32,937 bases of DNA, from positions 1-32,937 of the forward strand of contig CAISJH010000016.1 in the NCBI GenBank assembly GCA_903885585.1, in the 5' to 3' direction. Below the pieces are notes generated by a model, which was not told the DNA's origin, ran no database searches, and saw only the letters and a program-made list of their open reading frames with translations. Made by a program: the position numbers and the translations under genes. Shown here in pieces: positions 16,655 through 25,193 of the stretch; positions within the stretch are counted from its first letter, which is position 1, and every line of letters starts with the position of its first letter. This DNA is from an uncultured beta proteobacterium. Its GTDB lineage: Bacteria; Pseudomonadota; Gammaproteobacteria; Burkholderiales; Burkholderiaceae_C.

Positions 16655-17666
16655 AGCAGTTGCGCTTCCTGAAGAGTTGGTACGAAAAATCCTCGCCCTG
16701 TACGGGGAAGGATTTGCCTGCGCCCCAGGTGATGGTGGTGCGCCCGTAGGGCTGGCAGCAACTGCCGTCGGTGCGACCCGTGGCCGGCACCGGGTAGACC
16801 ATCTGGAGCTTGTAGTGCGTCTTGTCCATGACCTGCTGGGGGTAGAGGCCGCACAGACCGGCCGAACCTGCGCCTGCGAAGGTCACGAGTTGCCTGTGCA
16901 TCTTGGCGGTCATGCGCTGCACGAGCAGGGCGGAGGCCTGCACCCCGCCGATGTGGGTGGTGACGTGTCCGTTCATCGGGTAAATCGAGCCCTGGCAGCC
17001 TGCGCACCAGAACAACGGTGCCTGGCCCCAGCCGGTGCTTGCAGCCACGCAGTCAGCGGCGCAAGCCGCCTTGGCCACCGGGTTGGCGAACAGCAGTGCC
17101 TCGGGGTGCAAGATGGCCGTGAGTTCGTCGTCAGCCCACAGCGGGTCCACCTCGGTCAGATAGGCAATGTCCAGCCCGCCCGGCTCCAGGCAGGGGAAGT
17201 CCAGCAGCACTTCCATCCACGACAGGATGGGGTTGGCGTACCAGTGCACCTGGTAGAAGCTGTTGCGGGTCTTGCTGTCGTGGCCCACCTGAGCGCCACG
17301 GGGGACATGGATGCCGGGGTCCAGCGCGATGCCGCCTAAGCCCACCAGACAGAAGGGTGTGCGCGTCACATCCACCATCCTGGCCGGCTCCCAGAAGCCG
17401 ATCGAAACCCCCAAGAGAGGCGGGTTGCTGCAGTAACACAGCGGTGAGGACGGGTTGCCGATGTCTGGCTGCCCGTCAGAGACGATGGGCACCGAGCCGA
17501 TGGTCAGCGGAAAGAGGCAGCTCCAGCAGATGTCAGTGATGGGATTGGCAAAGCGGCCGTGGCAGGTGGAGGCAAACGCTGTCCCTGGAAACACGCTCCA
17601 GCCCACGCAGGCGAGGACGAGCGTCAGCAGGCGCAGCGCTGATCGAACAACGTCAGAGCAACTCAT
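16638..17666 (-). CDS. traU: TraU, F-type DNA transfer/pilus assembly protein
   Basis: The ATG at 17666 overlaps traW by 14 bases; the product is 342 residues. The signal peptide (SALRLLTLVLACVGWSVFPG) ends before ASTCHGRFANPITDICWSC, the hallmark start of mature TraU. Further conserved blocks are the LFPLTIGSVPI and PSSPLCYCSNPP segments, GFWEPARMVDVTRTPFCLV, and the C-terminal GRTTITWGAGKSFPVQGED. The protein is rich in cysteines, expected to be in disulfides, and depends on the DsbC/TraF system in the same operon. TraU is periplasmic and needed mainly for DNA transfer and to a lesser degree for pilus formation. Confidence 0.96.
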   Translation of the reverse strand: MSCSDVVRSALRLLTLVLACVGWSVFPGTAFASTCHGRFANPITDICWSCLFPLTIGSVPIVSDGQPDIGNPSSPLCYCSNPPLLGVSIGFWEPARMVDVTRTPFCLVGLGGIALDPGIHVPRGAQVGHDSKTRNSFYQVHWYANPILSWMEVLLDFPCLEPGGLDIAYLTEVDPLWADDELTAILHPEALLFANPVAKAACAADCVAASTGWGQAPLFWCAGCQGSIYPMNGHVTTHIGGVQASALLVQRMTAKMHRQLVTFAGAGSAGLCGLYPQQVMDKTHYKLQMVYPVPATGRTDGSCCQPYGRTTITWGAGKSFPVQGEDFSYQLFRKRNCCVGAY

Positions 17667-18324
17667 CGATGCGCAGCCGGCGGCCGTCCTGGGTGACGAG
17701 GGCGGGCACCTGACGGATGCCCAGGCGTTGGACCAGCAGACCCTGCTGGTCGTAGAAGACGGGACGTTGCCAGCGCCGCATCAATTCCAGGTAGGAGCCG
17801 CCCGTGAGGATGAGCTTCAGCTGACCCATGCGTTCGTCGATCAAGAGCTTTGCGCGCTTGAGTTGAGATTCGTCGCGGGCATCCACGAAGAGCAAGGGCC
17901 GTGACAGGGGCACCACGTCCAGAGGGTTGATCGTGGTGCCTGGGGGCACCAGCACCCGTCCGTCGGCGTCGGTGATGGGCTGCGTCACAAGCAGGGTCGG
18001 GTCGAAGTGGAAGCTACGAGCTTGGGTGGTCTTGACAACCCCAGTGACTGGTGGCGGGTTCTCCACCTGATCGCGAAGGCGCTGCTGGGCCTGCCGGTTC
18101 ACGCGGTCAAGTTCGCCAGAGCGCTGGGCGGCTTGCAGGCGGTCCAGGATCACCTGCAGGAGGTTGGGCTCAGCAATCGGGTAGGTGGGTCCGATGGCGC
18201 CCAGATCCCGGGCACCGACCGTCAGCGGTACGCTGCAAAGAGCGACGATCAGGGCCAGGGCACCGACTTGCCCCCTGAATTGCCGGCCAGAAAGCTGGCC
18301 AAAGCATCGATCAGAACAACGCAT
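17653..18324 (-). CDS. traW: TraW, F-type pilus assembly protein
   Basis: The ATG at 18324 is preferred over the TTG at 18336; it gives 223 residues and overlaps the end of the peptidase gene by 14 bases. A signal peptide (VGALALIVALCSVPLTVGA) precedes RDLGAIGPTYPIAEPNLL, the typical mature TraW start. The C-terminal half contains YDPTLLV-like FHFDPTLLVTQPITDADG, a VPPGTTINPLDVVPLSRPLL segment and a terminal thioredoxin-like piece, GIRQVPALVTQDGRRLRIDE, all seen in TraW. It is periplasmic and interacts with TrbC and TrbI-type partners in pilus extension. Confidence 0.94.
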   Translation of the reverse strand: MRCSDRCFGQLSGRQFRGQVGALALIVALCSVPLTVGARDLGAIGPTYPIAEPNLLQVILDRLQAAQRSGELDRVNRQAQQRLRDQVENPPPVTGVVKTTQARSFHFDPTLLVTQPITDADGRVLVPPGTTINPLDVVPLSRPLLFVDARDESQLKRAKLLIDERMGQLKLILTGGSYLELMRRWQRPVFYDQQGLLVQRLGIRQVPALVTQDGRRLRIDELL

Positions 18325-18850
18325 AGGCCTTGCCAATGACGCGGGAGCGGTGGATCCAGCCGGTCAGCGCGTAGCGCGAGTCCAGGCTGTCGGGGTGCGG
18401 GGCGTGCACGAAGAGGTGGTCGTACGGGATGACACCCGTGGGTCCCGGCTCCAGAGGTTGGCCCTGCAGGCCGAGTGTCTTGGCCCGGGCGACGGGCGTG
18501 CCGTTGATGTGAAACAGGCCGTCCAGGTCGCTCACCTGGTCACCCGGCACGCCCGCCACGAACTTCACGAAAGTCACGCCTTCGGGGTGCGGCCCACCGC
18601 CGTGCCACCGAAAAGCCACCAGATCGCCACGGCCAGGCGTGGCCGCCTTGTCGATCAGAAAGAGTTGATACGGCAGGCTCTGGCTGGCGTTCAGCCCGAA
18701 GGTAAAGCGTGTGGGCAACCAGGCGGCCGTGGCAATCAGCGCTGAGGCGCCCAGCACGGCGGCGCGTCTCTTCCATGCTCTGCGCAGCAGACTTCTGGAA
18801 TCAAAGCGTGACGACAAGCTCATGGCGCTCATGGCCTTCGATGTGTCCAT
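18311..18850 (-). CDS. trhF: S26-family signal peptidase (TraF/TrhF type)
   Basis: This 179-residue protein has one N-terminal membrane anchor (AAVLGASALIATAAWLP). The S26 catalytic serine is probably S58 in NASQSLPYQLF, and the catalytic lysine K96 is in FVKFVAGVPGD, which matches the KRVxGxPGD box. The C-terminus contains VPYDHLFV-like VIPYDHLFVHAPHPDSLDSRY, the DSRY box of leader peptidases. In RP4 and SXT systems such enzymes process the pilin or other secreted transfer proteins; the pilin encoded at 26914-27225 has an AxA cleavage site suitable for it. It starts 4 bases after the trbI stop. Confidence 0.93.
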   Translation of the reverse strand: MDTSKAMSAMSLSSRFDSRSLLRRAWKRRAAVLGASALIATAAWLPTRFTFGLNASQSLPYQLFLIDKAATPGRGDLVAFRWHGGGPHPEGVTFVKFVAGVPGDQVSDLDGLFHINGTPVARAKTLGLQGQPLEPGPTGVIPYDHLFVHAPHPDSLDSRYALTGWIHRSRVIGKAYALF

Positions 18851-18854
18851 CGGT

Positions 18855-19349
18855 TCACAACCCCAGTTCCCGACGCGCCTGGTCGGTCAGGTCAGGCAGG
18901 TCGGCGCTGCGGGCAAGTACCGAGCCCCGGGCAAGCACGAGGCAGCGGCAGGTCTCGGGCAAGGTCTGCATCAGTCGGGCGACCTCCTGACCGAATTCGG
19001 TGACCTCGCGCAGGGCCTGCGCGCGTTGGGTGTCGGTGCTGCGAGGCTCCACCAGCACGGCGGTGACCTGCGCCTCCTTGAGCCGGTAGAGCTCAGCCAC
19101 GTCCAGCACGGCCACGGCGGGCGGGCGGGTCTGGTGCATCCAAAGCCAAGCACCGGTCACCAAAGCCATGCTGATCAGGAAGTTCAAGCCCAGCAGCAGG
19201 AAAAAACCTTCGCCGTCGTTAGGTCGAGGAGCCCGAGGGGCGAGTGCGCCTCCTGCCCAGATCGGCAGGTCAGGATGTGTGATCTCCTGCTGGGCAGCAT
19301 GCGGCTGGCTGGCATTCGGCGGGGTAGCGTTGGCGTGGGCTTCCGTCAC
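18855..19349 (-). CDS. trbI: TrbI, F-type conjugal transfer inner-membrane protein
   Basis: The GTG start makes a GTGA overlap with the end of traC; the product is 164 residues. After a polar, proline-rich cytoplasmic tail there is one membrane segment (FFLLLGLNFLISMALVTGAWLW), then a periplasmic part with VAVLDVAELYRLKEAQV and a C-terminal strand rich in CRCLVLARGSVLA, matching the F-type TrbI family (not the VirB10-like TrbI of RP4). In F it affects pilus retraction and outgrowth. The location between traC and the peptidase/traW is conserved in F- and SXT-like systems. Confidence 0.9.
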   Translation of the reverse strand: MTEAHANATPPNASQPHAAQQEITHPDLPIWAGGALAPRAPRPNDGEGFFLLLGLNFLISMALVTGAWLWMHQTRPPAVAVLDVAELYRLKEAQVTAVLVEPRSTDTQRAQALREVTEFGQEVARLMQTLPETCRCLVLARGSVLARSADLPDLTDQARRELGL

Positions 19350-21967
19350 GCCTGCCCCCGCTCACGCAGCACCGCCTCGATGGCTTCGGCCACGCTCAGG
19401 CCCGCATCGCGTCTGGCCTGAATGGCGCTGAAGTCCTCGGCGCGGCTGCTGAAGAGCAGCAGGGTGCTCGGATCCACGATCAGCCGGCCCACGCCCTGTC
19501 CGGCGGGTGAGTGGATGAAGACCTCGGAGTAGGCACCGTGCTCGGTGCGCAGCGACTGCATGAGCCGCTTCATCCCGTCGTCCATCGCCACCTGACCCAG
19601 CTTGTCCATCATCTCGTTGGACTCGGGCTTCTGGCGCAGCAGGAACATCCAGTCGGAGTTGTCGAGCGCCGCCTTGGCCGCCGGGTTGCGGTAGTAGTCG
19701 TCCACGCCTTGGGTGGCCGACATGAACGCACCCTTGTACTTGCGCGCCCGGCGGTAGCCGGCTTCGATGAACTCGGCCGTGGCCCCGCCCGAGAGCAGGT
19801 CCCAGGCCTCGTCAATGATCACGATCTTCTTGCGCTCGCGCGAGAAGTACATCTCGCGGGTGATGCGGTACATCACGATGAGCAGCACCACGGTCTGCAG
19901 ATCCTTCTTGGCCTTGAGCTCCTCCAACTCCAGCACGATGAAGTCGCTGCTGAAGTCAATGGGCTTGCCGGCATCGAACCAGCGTCCGTAGGCCCCGTCA
20001 CGGGTGAAGGGCAGCAGCATGGCGGCCAGATCCTTCAAGCGCCGGTCGCCTTCGGATCCCGCCGGCACCTCGTCTTCGAGGTGGCCGCTTGCCAGCAACT
20101 GCTGCACGTCAGTGACGGTCATGGCGCGGCCCTTGGCGGCCCAGACCTTCTTGATGGCCGTACCCAGCGTGGAGAACCGAAAGCCGTCCAGCGGCTCGCG
20201 CGGCGAGACCATCTGGGCGAGCAGGGGCTGCAGCAGCTCCATCTCCTCGTCGATGTCCTCCACCAGCGCAAACGGGTTCAGCGACAGCCCGGCTTCCTCG
20301 GTGAACTCGATGAAGGTGCCACCGAAGTTGCGGCAGGCCTTCTCGTAGGAGCGGCCCACGTCGATGATCCACACCCGGGCCCCGCAGCCCAGGTAGGAGG
20401 CGGCAATCTCGTTGAGCAGCAGCGACTTGCCCGACCCTGAGGTCCCCGCGATGGCCACGTTGAAGTTGCCGGCCGGGTTGTCATAGACGTCCAGCGGCAT
20501 GAGCTGGCCCCGCCTGCCGATCAACATGAGCACGGGCGTGCCCGTGCCGGCCCACTCGGCCACCAGGGGGGAGAGGTGGACGGCGTTGGCCGAGGTCTTG
20601 GTGCTGACGCGCTTGACGCGCTTCAAGTCGGCGTGGAAGGGCGCCGACAGCGTCATCGGCAGGCTCGCGAGCAGGGCCTGCGTCATCATGAGCGCGTCGG
20701 TGCTGAGCTCGAACCCGCGGGAGCGGAAGACTGCGCGCGCAGCCTGCTCGGCGCGGGTGATGGCTGATGGGTCGGGCAGGGCGCTGAACAAGGCGAGCTG
20801 CAGGTTCAGATCCACCAGTTGCTGGCCGTCGTCCAGCGCCTTGAGCACGATGTCCCAGTCGGCCTTGCGCTCCTGCATGTCCGGCAGAAAGCGCGCCATG
20901 TAGCTGGTGGCGTTGGTGGTGGCGCGCGCGGCCTTGAGAAATGCCCAGTTGCGGGTGGCCTCGGCGTCGAGCACGTGCACGCCCAGCGTAATGAGGAAGG
21001 GGCAGGGGATCTGCAGCGTGGCCTGGTAGAGGTCGCCGATCAGGCTGCCGGCATTCCACAGCGCAAAGCGGGCGGGGTAGGAGCGCACCGACATGAGGCG
21101 GGTGCGAGTGAGGGAGGGCGATCCTTCAGACCCGTTTGCTTCAGCGAAGTGGCCGAAGCCGGGGCTCGGGACAAGGTGGCTGAACTCGATGCCGTCGGCA
21201 TGTACGCGCAGGCGAGTGGCCCGATCGATGACCTGATCCCGTAACTCGCGGCCGTCGTCGTAAGTCAGAGGAGCGGCCTCACCTGCAAAGCGGTGCGGGT
21301 CGAGGAGGGCAGAGACGGTGTTGACGAGATCTTCAGCCGTCCAGTTCCGAGCCGGAAAACCTGCCGCATGCAGCGTCGCCCTGAAGCTGTCGCGCAGCAG
21401 CAGCAACTCGTCCAGGCGGCTCATGTCGTCCGCGCTGCCGGGCACGGTGACCGAGACGATGAGGCGGAACTGCCGCAGCAGCAGGCTTTGCGTGGGCAGC
21501 AGCGAGCGGTGGCGGCCAGCCAGATAGTGGGCCACGCGCTTGCGGGCCATCGAGCGGTGGATGTTGGAGTGCCGGCCAGCGCGGCCGCGCTCCTCCCACT
21601 CTGGGATGGGGCCGTCCGGATTGCGCAGACTGGCGTAGCGGGCCAGGAGCGGGCGGATGGCGGGGCTGGCGAGCAGGTGGAACTGGATGCCGGTGCCTGC
21701 TGGCGAGGAGGCATACAGCGAGGTCAGCACTCGGGCCATCTCCTCGTCGGCGCCGGACTGTGGGCGCAGTTCCATGCAAAAGCCCAGCCCGTCGCGATTG
21801 ACGAAGACCTGTCGATCGTCCAGCCAGGCGCGGTAGGGCAGCCACTGGGAGAAGGTGGCTGCGGACGCGCCGATGAGAGACGGCCCGTCGGGGCGGCCTT
21901 GCAGCAGGTCGGCAGAAGTGGCTCGGGCCAGGGTGGACTGCAGGTCTTGCAGGAGCGACTGGAGCAT
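19346..21967 (-). CDS. traC: TraC, type IV secretion ATPase (VirB4 family)
   Basis: This 873-residue VirB4-family ATPase powers pilus assembly and substrate transfer from the cytoplasmic face. The N-terminal TraC_F_IV domain covers roughly residues 20-450 (SQWLPYRAWLDDRQVFVNRD at the start). Walker A GTSGSGKS is at about 508-515, and Walker B IVIIDEAWDLL has D719/E720. It is followed by the FMSATQGVDDYY sensor-like segment and the QKPES box typical of TraC. The start is 19 bases after the traV stop. It is full length relative to F TraC (~876 residues), with nothing missing. Confidence 0.97.
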   Translation of the reverse strand: MLQSLLQDLQSTLARATSADLLQGRPDGPSLIGASAATFSQWLPYRAWLDDRQVFVNRDGLGFCMELRPQSGADEEMARVLTSLYASSPAGTGIQFHLLASPAIRPLLARYASLRNPDGPIPEWEERGRAGRHSNIHRSMARKRVAHYLAGRHRSLLPTQSLLLRQFRLIVSVTVPGSADDMSRLDELLLLRDSFRATLHAAGFPARNWTAEDLVNTVSALLDPHRFAGEAAPLTYDDGRELRDQVIDRATRLRVHADGIEFSHLVPSPGFGHFAEANGSEGSPSLTRTRLMSVRSYPARFALWNAGSLIGDLYQATLQIPCPFLITLGVHVLDAEATRNWAFLKAARATTNATSYMARFLPDMQERKADWDIVLKALDDGQQLVDLNLQLALFSALPDPSAITRAEQAARAVFRSRGFELSTDALMMTQALLASLPMTLSAPFHADLKRVKRVSTKTSANAVHLSPLVAEWAGTGTPVLMLIGRRGQLMPLDVYDNPAGNFNVAIAGTSGSGKSLLLNEIAASYLGCGARVWIIDVGRSYEKACRNFGGTFIEFTEEAGLSLNPFALVEDIDEEMELLQPLLAQMVSPREPLDGFRFSTLGTAIKKVWAAKGRAMTVTDVQQLLASGHLEDEVPAGSEGDRRLKDLAAMLLPFTRDGAYGRWFDAGKPIDFSSDFIVLELEELKAKKDLQTVVLLIVMYRITREMYFSRERKKIVIIDEAWDLLSGGATAEFIEAGYRRARKYKGAFMSATQGVDDYYRNPAAKAALDNSDWMFLLRQKPESNEMMDKLGQVAMDDGMKRLMQSLRTEHGAYSEVFIHSPAGQGVGRLIVDPSTLLLFSSRAEDFSAIQARRDAGLSVAEAIEAVLRERGQA

Positions 21968-21986
21968 GGAGGTGTCCGGGGCCTGA

Positions 21987-22655
21987 TCAGCGCTGCGGGG
22001 TAGTTGCGGGCGCTGCAGCTCTGGGAGGCGCGGTTGCCGAGCGGGGTGCCTCCGAGCGAGAGTTCCCGCCTTGGAGAGCCGCAGGGGGCTTGACCGCGTC
22101 CTGGGTTCTGGCGCCGACTGGGCGTACGTGCTCTATCCGCCAACGGCCGATATCTATCAGCACGTGCACGTTGGAGGCCTCGTGGAGGTCTCCGTCTGCG
22201 TCTTCCCAGGGGGCAACCCAGAGGCGCAGCACGCGCGGTGGAAGCCTCAGGGGTTGGGCTTCGGCGATCGCGACTGAGGCTGCTGCTGCTTCAGAGACAG
22301 CGGGTACGGCTTCTTGATTGGGCTCTGATGAGTCGCCAGCTCGACTTGCAGGGCCTGTTGGACTTGCAGCACGGTCAGTCGGCGCTCGGAGACCTTCCAC
22401 GGAGAATGACACCGATTCGGCTAGCGGATCAGGCCTTCCAGGCGGTGTCACTGTGCTGGGACTGTTCTTCGCGTTGGCATACACGCCAGAGACGGACGTG
22501 CACTGCGAGCCGGTGGGCGCGTTACATGCATAGCGGGTGTCTCCGCCGACGGCCGACATCTGGCTGGCGCAACCGCTCAGGACGGTCGCAGCCATGACAG
22601 CCAGGGCCAGGGCCGTCGCAGTCCGCCGGTGTTGCACAGCCCTAGTGGTCATCAC
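21987..22655 (-). CDS. traV: TraV, outer-membrane lipoprotein of the transfer channel
   Basis: The GTG at 22655 overlaps the dsbC stop (GTGA), or an ATG one codon later may be used; the product is 222 residues. The lipoprotein signal ends in TVLSGC with the lipidated cysteine near position 29. The TraV signature follows: a pair of cysteines in YACNAPTGSQCTSVSGVYANA. The rest is a proline/alanine-rich, poorly conserved linker with a short C-terminal structured block, PPRVLRLWVAPWEDADGDLH. TraV is the VirB7-like lipoprotein that, with TraK and TraB, makes the envelope-spanning core complex. Confidence 0.94.
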   Translation of the reverse strand: MMTTRAVQHRRTATALALAVMAATVLSGCASQMSAVGGDTRYACNAPTGSQCTSVSGVYANAKNSPSTVTPPGRPDPLAESVSFSVEGLRAPTDRAASPTGPASRAGDSSEPNQEAVPAVSEAAAASVAIAEAQPLRLPPRVLRLWVAPWEDADGDLHEASNVHVLIDIGRWRIEHVRPVGARTQDAVKPPAALQGGNSRSEAPRSATAPPRAAAPATTPQR

Positions 22656-23629
22656 GGCTTCGCCCTCGCTGATGGACTGCGGGAGGAACGTCCTGCTGCT
22701 GAACTCTTGGGCGTAACCGCAGGAGGAGATGACGAGCTTGTCGCCTTGGAAGTGTTTGAAGTACTCGTCGTATCAGCCTGTGCGTTGAACTCCGTATCCT
22801 TGCTGGGGACACCCAGCCAGGCCTCGACTTGTTCCCGGCCAGAAGCCCCCTGGAGCATTCGCCCGTCCCCAGCTACCAGAGTGGGAGTCCCGTGAATGCC
22901 CAACGACCGTCCCAGTTCGACGTTCCGGTCAATTGGGTGGTCGCAATCTGCGGTGGCTTGTGGGACTTGTCGATCCACTGTTCCATCGCCGCTCTGGGAA
23001 CTCCTCCTCATCAGCACATGCCAAGCCTCGACCCGAGCGGCGATACGTTGTCGGGCGTCGCTAGAGCCTGAAGCGTCTGACCCCGTCGCGCACCACACCT
23101 TGACGGCCTTGTCGCGGGCCTGGGGGTGCAGGGATGCCAGGGGCATGACGAAGGTGTAGATCGTCACGTCGGTCATGTCCTGCAGGTCGACTTCGAGCCG
23201 CTTGCAATACGGGCAGTCCGGATCGCTGAATACCGCCAGAAACCTGCTGCCGTTACCCCGCACCTCGGTGATGGCGTCGGACAGTGGGAGATCCTTCACG
23301 TCGATGCGCGACAGCACCTGGCGACGCTCGGCGGTGAGATCGCGCTGCTCGCGCATGTCGAACAAGTGGCCGAAGAGAAAGTGGCGTCCTGCCGCGTCCA
23401 CGTAGGCGAGATTCGCGCCCATGGCCACCTCGAAGACACCGGGCCAGGGCGTCGTGTTGACGGACTTGAAGTGGGTAGCTGGATACAGGCTGCGCAATTG
23501 CGCGAGCAAGTCCTGGCTGGCCTTGTCCGCAGTGCTCGCCAGGGCCGTGCCGAGACCCGTGGACATCAAGACTGCAGCAGCCAGGGTAGTCAGTCTTCGA
23601 ATTGCAGGATCAGTCTTCATCCGAGTCAT
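22652..23629 (-). CDS. dsbC: DsbC-family thiol:disulfide isomerase of the transfer operon
   Basis: This 325-residue periplasmic protein has a signal peptide (LTTLAAAVLMSTGLGTALA), an N-terminal DsbC dimerisation-like domain (residues ~35-110) and a thioredoxin fold with CPYC at C139/C142 in FSDPDCPYCKRLEVDL. The cis-Pro loop is in LGIHGTPTLVAGDGRML. The C-terminal ~50 residues are a serine/threonine-rich tail not usual for DsbC. Placed between traB and traV as in SXT-type elements, it isomerises disulfides in TraN, TraU, TraH and TraV. It overlaps traB by 20 bases and traV by four. Confidence 0.95.
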   Translation of the reverse strand: MTRMKTDPAIRRLTTLAAAVLMSTGLGTALASTADKASQDLLAQLRSLYPATHFKSVNTTPWPGVFEVAMGANLAYVDAAGRHFLFGHLFDMREQRDLTAERRQVLSRIDVKDLPLSDAITEVRGNGSRFLAVFSDPDCPYCKRLEVDLQDMTDVTIYTFVMPLASLHPQARDKAVKVWCATGSDASGSSDARQRIAARVEAWHVLMRRSSQSGDGTVDRQVPQATADCDHPIDRNVELGRSLGIHGTPTLVAGDGRMLQGASGREQVEAWLGVPSKDTEFNAQADTTSTSNTSKATSSSSPPAVTPKSSAAGRSSRSPSARAKP

Positions 23630-25193
23630 TCCTGTTGAGTCCGCCAGGTCCTGAGCCCAGGCGGGCAGCCAGCCCGGCCCGCTGCAGGTTTTGGCTGCGG
23701 GAGGTCAGTGCCGGGGTGGAGTCGCCCGGCGCAGTGCTGGAGTTCAAGGGGCTGCTCAGGCTCACCCCCTGGGTGATGACCACGTCCACCGTACGTCCGG
23801 CATCGACTTCGATCACCGGAAACACCTTCTCAGCCAGGCTGATGTAGTACTGAGCGAGCCGGTCCAGAGCCTTGCCTACGCCGGTCCCCACACCTGCTTC
23901 CAGCTGTTTGGAGGGCTCCACCGTCGAGGTGGAGCCCAGCGGGGAGACCGAGAGCGTGGTGGCGTTTTGCTGGAACGCGCTGCCAATGCCGCTGGCCACG
24001 CCGGCCAGCAACGCATTGGCCAGGATCTGCCCTTGCTTGGAGACGAGCCGGCCCCTCAGTCCTGCCTTACCGTCCTCTCCCGTGACGTAGCCTTTGACGG
24101 GCACGTCGATGGCTGTGCCGTCCCTGGTGACGCAGGACAGGGCTTCGGTGCGGATGTAGGCGCGCTCGGCGCTCACATCACCGTAGCCCGCACCCACCAC
24201 AAGGCAGGACTTCACCTGCGCCCGGAATCGGTTGGGCAGCACGGCGTGGTCCAGCAGTTGCAGCAGCACGGGCTGCGGGTCGCGCTGGGCCTGCCCGCCG
24301 GTGGGCGCATCCAGACCACCCAGCAGCAACGCCCGGGCGAAAGAGCCGCTGGGCAGGTAGTGGCGGGTGTCGCGGGCGGACGTGTTGCTCTGCCCAGTTG
24401 CTGGCTCCGAGCCGGCTGAGGCGGACGCTGTCTGCGCCGACGACGCTGGAGCGCCGCCGGCTCTTTGCCTGGACTGCAGTGAATTCGGCGCAGTACCCTT
24501 GACGGCTGCTCGACTGTCTTCCAACACGACCGTCACGATGCCAGCTGGCGAGCCCATGAATCCGGGGCTGCTCGGTCCCGTGGCCAGACCCCCCGAAGAA
24601 CCTTGTGAAGCTTGCCCCTGAAAACCTGCCGATCCCGAAGGAGCCCCGGTGGATCTCAGTGGCGGCGGCAGCGGCACTTGTGCTGAGTTTGCCCCTGACC
24701 TGTCTGGCCCGAAGTTCGGCCGCAGGGCCGGCGCCTGGACCGCAGGTGGAGGCAGGGGTGTCAGCCCTGAAAGGCTCGCGGAAGAAGACGCCGCGCCGGA
24801 TCCTCCCTCCAGTTTCTTGAGCCGCTCCAGCATCTCCTTGCCTTGCTGCTCAAGCTCGGTGTTGCGCTGCAGGAGGTCCCGCGAGCGCTGTTCCACGGCC
24901 TTGAGTTGCGCGTCGGCCTGGCCGCGCCAAGCGTCCCGCGGATCCACCTGAGCACCAGGCGCCAGGATCTGGGTGGTCTTGGGTTTTGCGGGCTTGTCCT
25001 TCTCGGGTCGGCTGGAACTCAGGGACACCGCCAGGGCGGTGCCGATGACGACCACTACGACCCCACCAGCCAGCAGCAACATCTGGCGGCGGCGCACCGC
25101 GCCGTTGCTTCCCGAGGGATTAACTACCTCAGCGCTTGCGGGGGGTAGGCCGGAGGGGCGGGCTGTGGAGCCCGGGGCGACGGACTCACTCAT
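23610..25193 (-). CDS. traB: TraB, VirB10-like channel scaffold
   Basis: This 527-residue protein has a cytoplasmic tail, one membrane segment (MLLLAGGVVVVVIGTALAVS), a coiled coil (KAVEQRSRDLLQRNTELEQQ region, about residues 90-130) and a long Pro/Gly/Ser-rich periplasmic linker. The C-terminal TrbI/VirB10 domain begins around YLPSGSFARALLLGGLDAP and includes RAQVKSCLVVGAGYGDVSAE and GRLVSKQGQILANALLAGVA. It spans both membranes, linking the ATPases to TraK/TraV. The start overlaps the end of traK by 8 bases. Confidence 0.95.
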   Translation of the reverse strand: MSESVAPGSTARPSGLPPASAEVVNPSGSNGAVRRRQMLLLAGGVVVVVIGTALAVSLSSSRPEKDKPAKPKTTQILAPGAQVDPRDAWRGQADAQLKAVEQRSRDLLQRNTELEQQGKEMLERLKKLEGGSGAASSSASLSGLTPLPPPAVQAPALRPNFGPDRSGANSAQVPLPPPLRSTGAPSGSAGFQGQASQGSSGGLATGPSSPGFMGSPAGIVTVVLEDSRAAVKGTAPNSLQSRQRAGGAPASSAQTASASAGSEPATGQSNTSARDTRHYLPSGSFARALLLGGLDAPTGGQAQRDPQPVLLQLLDHAVLPNRFRAQVKSCLVVGAGYGDVSAERAYIRTEALSCVTRDGTAIDVPVKGYVTGEDGKAGLRGRLVSKQGQILANALLAGVASGIGSAFQQNATTLSVSPLGSTSTVEPSKQLEAGVGTGVGKALDRLAQYYISLAEKVFPVIEVDAGRTVDVVITQGVSLSSPLNSSTAPGDSTPALTSRSQNLQRAGLAARLGSGPGGLNRNDSDED

